A stretch of 64,000 bases of DNA from Streptomyces sp. Ru73 (lineage in GTDB: Bacteria > Actinomycetota > Actinomycetes > Streptomycetales > Streptomycetaceae). The translations under genes and the position numbers were made by a program. Location of the stretch: contig NZ_PQSQ01000007.1 in NCBI RefSeq assembly GCF_002920575.1, forward strand, positions 1 through 64,000, written 5' to 3'. Position 1 is the stretch's first letter. Every line of letters starts with the position of its first letter. This document shows, one piece after another, positions 57,761 to 64,000 of this stretch. A model generated the notes under the pieces. That model was not told the origin of the DNA. It searched no databases and saw only the letters and a list, made by a program, of their open reading frames with translations.

Positions 57761-58555
57761 TCACGGCAGGATCGAGTCGACGTAACCGCCGTCGACGCGT
57801 ACGGCGCCGCCGGTCGTGGCGGAGGCGTACGGCGAGGCGAGGTAGACGACCAGGTTGGCGATCTCCTCGGGCTCGATGAGGCGCTGCAGCAGCGACTGCG
57901 GGCGGTACTTGACCATGAACTCGCGCTGCGCCTCGTCCCAGGGCAGCTCGTCGCCGACCAGCTCGCGGACGAATCCCTCGACGCCGCCGGTGTGGGTCGG
58001 CCCGGCGATGACGGAGTTGACGGTGACGCCGGTGCCGGCGGCATCCTTGGCGAACCCACGGCTCACGGCCAGCAGCGAGGTCTTCGTCATGCCGTAGTGG
58101 ATCATCTCGGCGGGGATCACCACGGCCGAGTCGCTGGCGATGTTGAGGACGCGGCCCCAGCCCCGCTCCTTCATCCCGGGCAGGTAGGCGCGGATGAGCC
58201 GGACGGCGGAGAGGACGTTGACCTCGAAGTAGCGGCGCCACTCGGCGTCGCCGATCTCCAGTGGATCGGCGGAGCCGAAGACGCCGAGGTTGTTGACCAG
58301 GATGTCGACCGAGGGCACGGCCTCCAGTACGGCCGCGGCGCCCTCCTCCGTCGCCAGGTCGCCCACGGCGCCGGAGACGTCGTCGCTGCCGGTGTCGGCG
58401 CGTACGGTGCGGACGGCGTCCGCGACGCGCTCCGCGCCGCGGCCGTTGACGACGACGCGCGCTCCCGCGCGGGCCAGGCCGGTGGCGATGGCGAGGCCGA
58501 TGCCCTGGGTGGAGCCGGTGACCAGGGCGGTGCGGCCGGAGAGGTCGATCTGCAT
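57761..58555 (-). CDS. SDR-family oxidoreductase
   Basis: A 264-residue classical short-chain dehydrogenase. Cofactor motif TGSTQGIG (14-21), NNLG in place of the usual NNAG, catalytic Tyr-Lys in HYGMTK and the serine in NIASDS. The C terminus ends GGAVRVDGGYVDSILP. The arginine-rich NGRGAER segment suggests NADP use. It sits between two aldo/keto reductase genes in the same operon, so a coordinated carbonyl-reduction role is plausible. Confidence 0.9.
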   Translation of the reverse strand: MQIDLSGRTALVTGSTQGIGLAIATGLARAGARVVVNGRGAERVADAVRTVRADTGSDDVSGAVGDLATEEGAAAVLEAVPSVDILVNNLGVFGSADPLEIGDAEWRRYFEVNVLSAVRLIRAYLPGMKERGWGRVLNIASDSAVVIPAEMIHYGMTKTSLLAVSRGFAKDAAGTGVTVNSVIAGPTHTGGVEGFVRELVGDELPWDEAQREFMVKYRPQSLLQRLIEPEEIANLVVYLASPYASATTGGAVRVDGGYVDSILP

Positions 58556-58607
58556 GGTGGGTTCCTCTCGTCGAGGCTGTGGGGCGTTCGGAGGCGTCCG
58601 GGGGCGG

Positions 58608-59450
58608 TCAGTTGAGCGTGTCGGGGTCCGGGCCGGTGCGCAGCCCGCGGTCCAGGCCCGCGAGCGCCGCCATGTCGGCGTCGGTCAGCTCGAAGCCGAA
58701 GACGTCGAGGTTCTGCCGGATGCGGGCCGGGGTGACGGACTTCGGGATCACGACGTTGCCGGTCTGCAGGTGCCAGCGCAGTACGGCCTGCGCCGGGGTG
58801 ACGCCGTGCGCCTCGGCGGTCCGTACGACCGCCTCGTCGCCGAGGACGGCACCCTGGGCCAGGGGGCTCCAGGCCTCGGTCGCGATGCCGTGCTCGGCGT
58901 GGAAGGCACGCAGCTCGGCCTGCTGGAGGCCGGGGTGCAGCTCCACCTGGTTGACCGCCGGGGTGATGCCGGTGTGCTCCATGAGCCGCTGCAGGTGCGG
59001 GATCTGGAAGTTGGAGACGCCGATGGCGCGGGTCCGCCCGTCGGCGAGGATCTTCTCCAGCGCCTTGTAGGTCTCCACGTACAGGTCACGGGCCGGGGTG
59101 GGCCAGTGGATGAGGTAGAGGTCGACGTGGTCGAGGCCGAGCTTCTCCAGGGAGGCGTCGAACGCGGCCAGGGTGCGGTCGTAACCCTGGTCCTCGTTCC
59201 ACAGCTTGGTCGTGACGAACAGCTCCTCGCGGGCGAGGCCGGAGGCGGCGATGGCCTTGCCGACGCCGCGCTCGTTGCCGTAGATCGCGGCCGTGTCGAT
59301 GCTGCGGTAACCGGCCTCCAAGGCGCTGGTGACCGCGGCGGTGGTCTCCTCGTCGGGGACCTGGAAGACGCCGAAGCCCAGCTGGGGCATGGTCACACCG
59401 TTGTTGAGCGGCACGTTCGGCACGTTCGACACGTTCGGTACGGAAGTCAT
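58608..59450 (-). CDS. Aldo/keto reductase (2,5-diketogluconate reductase-like)
   Basis: A 280-residue AKR family 5-type enzyme. Catalytic elements are IDTAAIYGNE (Asp/Tyr), VTTKLWNED (Lys) and LYLIHWPTP (His), followed by the cofactor segment VIPKSVTPARIRQNLDVF. The N terminus carries a threefold NVPNV-like repeat (NVSNVPNVP). ATG 59450 has AAAGGACC upstream, and a CAA/CAG trinucleotide tract lies in the leader. It belongs to the five-gene operon whose divergent regulator is the MarR at 61572. Confidence 0.9.
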   Translation of the reverse strand: MTSVPNVSNVPNVPLNNGVTMPQLGFGVFQVPDEETTAAVTSALEAGYRSIDTAAIYGNERGVGKAIAASGLAREELFVTTKLWNEDQGYDRTLAAFDASLEKLGLDHVDLYLIHWPTPARDLYVETYKALEKILADGRTRAIGVSNFQIPHLQRLMEHTGITPAVNQVELHPGLQQAELRAFHAEHGIATEAWSPLAQGAVLGDEAVVRTAEAHGVTPAQAVLRWHLQTGNVVIPKSVTPARIRQNLDVFGFELTDADMAALAGLDRGLRTGPDPDTLN

Positions 59451-59470
59451 CGGGGGTCCTTTCGGTGGTG

Positions 59471-59500
59471 CTGTTGTTGTTGTTGCTGTTGCTGTTGCTG
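59471..59500 (-). repeat. Trinucleotide tract (CAG/CAA)n in the AKR leader
   Basis: Ten triplets, YTG on the plus strand and CAR on the minus strand, occur about 20 bp upstream of the reductase start. CA-rich leaders can enhance translation, and triplet tracts can slip. Confidence 0.65.
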
Positions 59501-59571
59501 CGCGAGGGAGGGCGGGGGAGTGGGCGGCGGGCCGGTGTGCGGCTCCGCGGCCCGCCGAGGGGCGGAGCTGG

Positions 59572-59988
59572 TCAGAGCGCCTGGAGGGCGGCCTGCGCGA
59601 AGCCGTGGTCCTGCTCGGGGGCGCCGCCGCCGAGGCCGAGGGCGCCGATGAGCCGGCCGTCGCGGTGGACCGGCACACCGCCGGCGATGAACAGCAGGGG
59701 CTTGTCCAGCGCGGTGGGCAGGGAGTGGAACGGGCCGTCCGGCTTCACCAGGTCGGCCAGGTCGGCCGTCGGCGCGTTGAGCTGCAGCGCGGTGTACGCC
59801 TTCGCCGTGCTGGTCTCACCGGAGATGAGGACGGCGCGCTCGTCGCGGCGGAAGGCCAGCAGGTGCCCGCCGGCGTCGAGGACGGTGATGCTGACGGGGA
59901 CGCCCGCCTCGTCGGCGGCGCGGCGCGCGGCGTTGACGAGGGTCTCGGCGTCGGCGGTGGTCAGCGGGGTGACGGTGGTGGTGCTCAT
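59572..59988 (-). CDS. GlcG/HbpS-like heme-binding-type protein
   Basis: A 138-residue protein of the HbpS/GlcG family (DUF336): LVNAARRAADEAGVPVSITVLDAGGHLLAFRR, ISGETSTAKAYTAL and GGVPVHRDGRLIGALGLGGG. In Streptomyces reticuli HbpS is secreted and senses heme and redox stress; this copy lacks a signal peptide, so it probably acts in the cytoplasm. ATG 59988 has AAGGAAAG upstream. It is part of the redox operon, lying between the MFS and AKR genes. Confidence 0.9.
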   Translation of the reverse strand: MSTTTVTPLTTADAETLVNAARRAADEAGVPVSITVLDAGGHLLAFRRDERAVLISGETSTAKAYTALQLNAPTADLADLVKPDGPFHSLPTALDKPLLFIAGGVPVHRDGRLIGALGLGGGAPEQDHGFAQAALQAL

Positions 59989-60056
59989 GGGGACTTTCCT
60001 TGCGTGGTGGGGTGGGAGCCCGCGGGGGCCGGGGGAGGGTGCCGCACGTACGGCGG

Positions 60057-61361
60057 TCAGGAGCGGGCGGCTTCCGCCGCGGCGGGAGTGGTGCCGGGGT
60101 CGGCGGCCGCCGCGAGGTCGGGGCGCGCCGGGCCGGAGCCGACGCGGGTACGGGCGGAGCCGGGCTTCGTCGCGGCCGGACCGAGGTCCGCCGGTGCGGA
60201 AGCCCCGGCGGTACGGGCGGGCCGCAGTTCGAGCCGGTGGGAGATGACGGCCAGCACCAGGGCGGCGGCGGCCAGGACGGCACCGACGGCGTTGGGCGCG
60301 GTGTAGCCGAGCCCGGCGGAGATCACCAGGCCGCCGAGCCAGGCGGACAGCGCGTTGCCCAGGTTGAAGGCGCCGATGTTGGCCGCCGAGGCCAGCGTCG
60401 GGGCACCGTGTGCGTGGTCCAGTACGCGCTTCTGCAGCGGCGGGACGGTGGCGAAGCCGAGCGCGCCGATGAGGAAGACGGCCACGACGGACGCGGCCTT
60501 GCCCGAGGCCAGGAAGGTGAACAGCAGCAGGACCAGCGCCAGGCCGCCCAGCGCGGTGTAGAGCATCGGCATGAGCTTGCGGTCGGCGAACCGGCCGCCG
60601 ATGAGGTTGCCCGCCACCATGCCCAGCCCGAAGATCACCATCAGCCAGGTGACGGAGGACTCGGCGAAGCCGCTGACCTCGGTCATCATCGGCGCGATGT
60701 AGGTGATCGCGGCGAACACACCACCGAAGCCGAGGACCGTCATGGCCATGGCCAGGACGACCTGCGTGTTCTTGAAGGCGGCGACCTCGTGCCGCAGCTG
60801 CACGCCGGCCGGCTTGGGGACGTCCGGCACGAGCTTGGCGACGCCGGCCAGGCCCAGTACGCCGAGGGCGGCGACGATGAAGAAGGTCACGCGCCAGCCG
60901 GCGCTCTGACCCACGAACGTGCCCAGGGGCACGCCGACGACGTTGGCCACGGTGAGGCCGGTGAACATCATGGAGATGGCGCCGGCCTTCTTCTCCGGCG
61001 CCACCAGTTCGGCGGCGACGACGGAGCCGATGCCGAAGAAGGCGCCGTGGGCCAGCGAGGCCACCACGCGGCCGATCAGCATGACGGCGAACACCGGGGC
61101 GACGGCGGAGATGACGTTGCCGAGGATGAACAGGCCCATGAGCAGCATGAGCATGTTCTTGCGGGAGATCTTCGTGCCGAGGACGGTCATGATCGGAGCG
61201 CCGATCATGACGCCGAGGGCGTAGCCGGTGACCAGGAAGCCGGCCGTCGGGACGGACACACCGAGGTCCGCGCCGACCTGGGGCAGCAGCCCCATGATCA
61301 CGAATTCCGTGGTGCCGATTCCGAAGGCCCCTATGGCCAGGGCCAGCAGTGCGAGCGGCAT
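60057..61361 (-). CDS. MFS efflux transporter (AraJ/Cmx-like)
   Basis: A 434-residue transporter with twelve helices. The first helix carries the drug-efflux type GIGTTEFVIMGLLPQVGADLGVS, and helix 5 has the antiporter motif GLTVANVVGVPLGTFVGQSAGWR. The last 45 residues are a hydrophilic Ala/Pro/Arg-rich tail. ATG 61361 has AAAGGACC upstream. It is the first gene of the redox operon and faces the MarR gene over 210 bp, an arrangement typical of a MarR-controlled efflux pump. Confidence 0.9.
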   Translation of the reverse strand: MPLALLALAIGAFGIGTTEFVIMGLLPQVGADLGVSVPTAGFLVTGYALGVMIGAPIMTVLGTKISRKNMLMLLMGLFILGNVISAVAPVFAVMLIGRVVASLAHGAFFGIGSVVAAELVAPEKKAGAISMMFTGLTVANVVGVPLGTFVGQSAGWRVTFFIVAALGVLGLAGVAKLVPDVPKPAGVQLRHEVAAFKNTQVVLAMAMTVLGFGGVFAAITYIAPMMTEVSGFAESSVTWLMVIFGLGMVAGNLIGGRFADRKLMPMLYTALGGLALVLLLFTFLASGKAASVVAVFLIGALGFATVPPLQKRVLDHAHGAPTLASAANIGAFNLGNALSAWLGGLVISAGLGYTAPNAVGAVLAAAALVLAVISHRLELRPARTAGASAPADLGPAATKPGSARTRVGSGPARPDLAAAADPGTTPAAAEAARS

Positions 61362-61464
61362 GACGAGGGTCCTTTGAGGTGCGGAACCGTACGGGCAGAG
61401 CCGCACGGAGCGAAGTTGCGCCAGCGCCTTACGGGCAAGAGCGCCTTACAAGCGTCGACAATAA

Positions 61465-61500
61465 TTGCACGCGCGGGCTAATGGCAAATGCGGGTATAGT
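61465..61500. promoter_or_regulatory. Overlapping divergent promoters of the MarR and MFS genes
   Basis: TATAGT (61495-61500) fits a -10 box for marR. On the minus strand TTGCCA and TATTGT, 18 bp apart, could serve the MFS operon. TTGC...GCAA and a repeat AGCGCCTTAC at 61423 and 61440, 17 bp apart, could be operator elements. Confidence 0.45.
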
Positions 61501-61571
61501 GAAGTGCGTGATACCGGGGCGGGCCGCCCGTCGGCGCCTCCGCTCGCACGACCCGAATGAGGGAGCTGCTC

Positions 61572-62039
61572 ATGACCGCCACCGACCCGGCGATGACCGC
61601 ACTGGCGCACAGCTGGTCGGCCCTCTCACTGCTCCACGGACGCATCGAGAGCCAGGTCGAACGTGCGCTGCAGGCCGCGCACAAGCTGAGCGCGCGCGAG
61701 TACTCGCTGCTGGACGTGCTGAGTCGCCAGCACGACGGCGAGGGCGGCCACCTGCAGATGCGGCAGGTCGCCGACGCCGTCGTCCTCAGTCAGAGCGCCA
61801 CCACGCGGCTGGTGACCCGGCTGGAGGACCGCGGCCTGCTCTCGCGCTACCTGTGCCCCACCGACCGCCGCGGCATCTACACCAACGTCACCGACGCCGG
61901 CCTGCGCCTCCTGGAAGAGGCCCGTCCCACTCACAACACGGCCCTGCGCGAGGCCCTGGACCAGGCCGCCGCCGATCCGGTGCTCGCGCCCCTGGTCGAG
62001 GCGGTCGAGCAGCTGCAGGGGGCTGCCCGCCAGGCGTGA
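61572..62039 (+). CDS. MarR-family regulator of the redox operon
   Basis: A 155-residue regulator. The winged helix (about 40-115) reads LSAREYSLLDVLSRQ...LQMRQVADAVVLSQSATTRLVTRLEDRGLLSR and the wing DRRGIYTNVTDAGLRLLEEA. There is no cysteine at the redox position used by OhrR; the only cysteine is in YLCPTDRRG beside the wing, which could act as a switch. ATG 61572 has GAGGGAG upstream. It diverges from the five-gene efflux/reductase operon and most likely represses it. Confidence 0.9.
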   Translation: MTATDPAMTALAHSWSALSLLHGRIESQVERALQAAHKLSAREYSLLDVLSRQHDGEGGHLQMRQVADAVVLSQSATTRLVTRLEDRGLLSRYLCPTDRRGIYTNVTDAGLRLLEEARPTHNTALREALDQAAADPVLAPLVEAVEQLQGAARQA

Positions 62040-62137
62040 CGTGCGGGCATGCGGAACGGCGCCCGCGGCGGGGCGCACCCTGACGTACGGGTGCGCCGGG
62101 CCGGGCGGGCGCCGGGGAAAACGTCGCGTTGCCGTCC

Positions 62138-62524
62138 TCAGACGAAGAACGCGTTCATGCCGGTGACGTCGGACAGATAGGTCTCGATGCCGGCGATCCT
62201 GCCGTCGCGCAGCCGGCAGACCGTGGACAGGTGCTCGTCCAGCCGGAGCTCGCCGCGACGGGCCGTGTTGTGCAGGGAAAGGGCCATGTTCTCGCGGCTG
62301 ACCAGGATGTGCAGCAGCTCGAAGCGCAGCCCGTAGGACGCGATCTTCTTCGCCCGCTCCACGATCGCGTCGGCGCCCACCGCCGTACCGGAGATGGTGT
62401 TGTCGCCGGGGAGCGTCCACGTGGCGTCGTCCGTGAGCAGCGTCCGGATGCCGTCCCAGTCACCTGCGGTGAGGTAACCGTGGAACTCCTTGCCGAGCTG
62501 GTGGGCGGCTTCGTACTGGGACAT
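62138..62524 (-). CDS. SnoaL-like polyketide cyclase/NTF2-fold protein
   Basis: A 128-residue NTF2-like protein: N-terminal GKEFHGYLTAGDWDGIRTLLTDDATWTLPG, a central helix DAIVERAKKIAS and C-terminal strands STVCRLRDGRIAGIETYLSDV. The Asp-Asp-Ala-Thr-Trp segment resembles SnoaL and related enzymes, but no catalytic residue set is certain. ATG 62524 follows ATGGAGG. It diverges from a TetR gene across a region with two inverted repeats, which suggests it is the target of that repressor. Confidence 0.88.
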   Translation of the reverse strand: MSQYEAAHQLGKEFHGYLTAGDWDGIRTLLTDDATWTLPGDNTISGTAVGADAIVERAKKIASYGLRFELLHILVSRENMALSLHNTARRGELRLDEHLSTVCRLRDGRIAGIETYLSDVTGMNAFFV

Positions 62525-62543
62525 GGGAACCTCCATGAGAGCC

Positions 62544-62614
62544 CTAAAAGCATTGGTCTGTGCTTTAAGCAACTTAGGCGGAGCGATCGCTAAAGCGCAA
62601 CTCTTTGCTTTAAG
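62544..62614. promoter_or_regulatory. Two inverted repeats, likely TetR operators
   Basis: CTAAAAGCA (62544-62552) and TGCTTTAAG (62561-62569) form one near-perfect palindrome; CTAAAGCG (62590) and TGCTTTAAG (62606-62614) form a second. TGCTTTAAG is identical in both. They lie in the 98-bp gap between the SnoaL-like gene and the TetR gene. Confidence 0.65.
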
Positions 62615-62622
62615 GTGGAGGA

Positions 62623-63243
62623 ATGCCCGCCAAAAGCAAAGACAGCCGGCCCGGCGGCCGCAGTGCGCGCGTACGTGCCGCCGTGCACCGGGCGACGGTC
62701 GACCTGGTGCAGGAAATCGGCGCCGACAAGGTGACCGTCCCCGCGGTGGCGCGCCGCGCCGGTGTCAACCCCAGTTCCGTCTACCGCCGTTGGGGAACGA
62801 CGTCCGCCCTCCTGGCGGACGTGGCCGCGCAGCGCAAGGACGAGGCGGCACCGGAACTGCTCGGTGACCTGCGGGCGGACCTGGAGCAGGCGGCGGTGTG
62901 GACCCTTACCGATCTGTCCCGCCCCGGCGGCGTGGCGTTCTTCCGCGCCGAAGTGGCACCGGACGTGGACGACCGCCGGGCCGGGCTGCGTGAGTGCCTG
63001 GAGCGGGTGAGCGCGCGCTTTCAGGAGCCGCTGGAGGCCGCTGCGCGGCGGGGGGAGGAGACGCCGTCACTGGAGCGGGTGCTGGACCGCGTGGTCGCTC
63101 CGCTGTACTTCCGGGTGGTCTTCTCGATCCCGGAGACGGACGAGGGGTACGCGCGGGGGCTCGTCGCCGAACTGTGCGAGCTGGGGAGTGCCGGCGATGG
63201 GGGAGACGGCACGCCGCCGAGCCCGGGGCAGCCTCTCCGCTAG
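62623..63243 (+). CDS. TetR-family transcriptional regulator
   Basis: A 206-residue regulator. The HTH (about 15-63) reads RVRAAVHRATVDLVQEIGADKVTVPAVARRAGVNPSSVYRRWGTTSALLADVA. The C-terminal domain has RAEVAPDVDDRRAGLRECLERV and YFRVVFSIPETD, common in TetR_C-type regulators. ATG 62623 follows GGTGGAGG. It probably controls the divergent SnoaL-like gene and itself through the operators at 62544-62614. Confidence 0.9.
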   Translation: MPAKSKDSRPGGRSARVRAAVHRATVDLVQEIGADKVTVPAVARRAGVNPSSVYRRWGTTSALLADVAAQRKDEAAPELLGDLRADLEQAAVWTLTDLSRPGGVAFFRAEVAPDVDDRRAGLRECLERVSARFQEPLEAAARRGEETPSLERVLDRVVAPLYFRVVFSIPETDEGYARGLVAELCELGSAGDGGDGTPPSPGQPLR

Positions 63244-63347
63244 CCGGGGCCACTGGCGCCGGCCGAGTGGATCAGTTGGTGCTGCCGGGCGGTTCGGCCG
63301 GCAGCACTGTGGGTTCAGCTGAGTTTTCCGCCTGTGGAAAGTCCGCC

Positions 63348-63578
63348 TCACGCAGCATCGGACTGCTGAGTGTGCTCGGTACCGGAGCGGTCTGTGCGCC
63401 GTCCGGTACGTCGGCCGTCCGCCGCGTCGTTGCTGTGCACCAACTCCAGGTGTCGGCCCCGTGCCTGACGGGCCGTCGGTGACTGGCCGAGAAGCCAGTC
63501 CTCCAGGCGATCCGTCGTATACAGCAGCACTACCAAGACCGGCAGGAGCGAAATGGCGATAGCGATCACCACGGTCAT
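63348..63578 (-). CDS. Small membrane protein, function unknown
   Basis: A 76-residue protein with an N-terminal hydrophobic segment MTVVIAIAISLLPVLVVLLYT, then a hydrophilic Arg/Thr/Asp-rich tail. ATG 63578 has AGAGGGGAG close upstream. It may be a small membrane regulator. No family is recognised, and its isolation leaves its role open. Confidence 0.6.
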   Translation of the reverse strand: MTVVIAIAISLLPVLVVLLYTTDRLEDWLLGQSPTARQARGRHLELVHSNDAADGRRTGRRTDRSGTEHTQQSDAA

Positions 63579-63700
63579 CTCCCCTCTGTCACCAAAGGAT
63601 CGGGTTGCCGCCCTGGTGGGGATTACCGGTTGCCGCGCGTGAAGGTTCGGTAACTATTTGCAGGCTTCGGCCACTTTCGTCCGCCGTCGTCCCGCCGCTG

Positions 63701-63800
63701 TCACTCGCCGAGCGCCTCGGCCATGGCGTCGAGATCGGCGAGCCGGGCCGCCAGGCGGTCCTCCGGGAGAGCGCTGATCACGCGTTCCTCGATGGCGAGC
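63701..63800 (-). pseudogene. Coding-like C-terminal fragment, uncertain
   Basis: On the minus strand about 33 codons ending at 63701 read ALAIEERVISALPEDRLAARL then ADLDAMAEALGE, a helical segment resembling MarR C termini. Upstream the frame reads as low-quality basic sequence, so the N-terminal half is missing or shifted in frame. It could be a decayed regulator or a gene extending past the right edge. Nothing else is supported between 63579 and 64000. Confidence 0.3.
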
Positions 63801-64000
63801 GCACCGCACGGCCGCCCTGCCCGGACGCCGGCCGCTCCCCGTCGCGTGCGGCGGCCGGCACGCGGGCGGCATCGCGTCGACTCGCAGGACGGCCGGTTCG
63901 CGCCGCCGCGCCGGGCCCGTGGCGGCGGCATACTGCGGGTGCTCTGCCATCCGGTCCGCTCACGCACCTCCCACGACTGCCCCCGACGGCACGCGACTGG

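Noticed and set aside
61423-61449. A MarR operator at the AGCGCCTTAC repeats
   Set aside because: These are direct repeats, while MarR proteins usually bind palindromes, so it is reported only as a possible element.

Overview
The window is high-GC actinobacterial DNA, almost certainly a Streptomyces chromosome. The evidence is the strong third-position GC bias, many GTG starts, GGAGG-type ribosome binding sites, a secreted AA10 monooxygenase and GH19 chitinase with a DasR-type operator, a GlxA-type copper oxidase, XRE/DUF397/HATPase triads, a DUF574 methyltransferase, GAF-ANTAR and KGG-repeat proteins, and a trypco2/trypsin/NACHT locus. About 63 genes are supported. I recognised no rRNA or tRNA gene, CRISPR array, prophage or complete insertion sequence.

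Layout. Bases 1-13,255 carry the end of an SMR pump, an antitoxin-like protein, argG behind what looks like a leaderless promoter, methyltransferases, a secreted S15-type hydrolase, a DUF2993 membrane protein, a GAF-ANTAR regulator, a DUF1254/1214 protein with a LAxTG sortase signal, and an MFS pump with a divergent ArsR-type regulator. Bases 13,398-18,122 hold a lipoprotein, an RDD protein, a cupin/SDR pair and a chitin-degrading operon (LPMO + GH19). Bases 18,161-26,753 hold an amidohydrolase/MFS operon with a divergent RpiR regulator, a TetR/EamA pair, a NarL-type two-component system and a membrane protein.

Bases 26,608-30,727 form a Streptomyces-type regulatory island: XRE, DUF397, DUF574 methyltransferase and a decayed LysE gene on the minus strand, with a HATPase and small genes divergent. 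Bases 30,866-34,891 encode a LacI-controlled operon of a HisD-family dehydrogenase (possibly sulfopropanediol dehydrogenase) and an MHS-type permease. Bases 34,972-41,784 contain small stress-type proteins set among several tandem repeats, a GntP permease with a divergent CitA/CitB-type two-component system, and a DUF3618 protein.

Bases 43,837-46,616 contain a GlxA-like radical copper oxidase lacking a cslA neighbour and a divergent three-repeat (predicted beta-trefoil) protein. Next come a secreted cutinase/PE-PPE-like hydrolase with a TTA codon, a TetR regulator, and the most striking locus: trypco2 (48,669) translationally coupled to a 989-residue trypsin-NACHT-membrane protein (48,965), an architecture associated with bacterial conflict systems resembling NLR immunity. 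The right end has an XRE-cupin/POT/DadA operon preceded by five contiguous 17-bp iterons, a five-gene redox/efflux operon with a divergent MarR regulator, and a SnoaL/TetR divergent pair.

Transporter or enzyme genes paired with a divergent regulator and a palindromic site recur throughout, so most of the window reads as a series of small inducible modules for nutrient uptake, polymer degradation and detoxification. All functional calls come from reading motifs; no database search was run.
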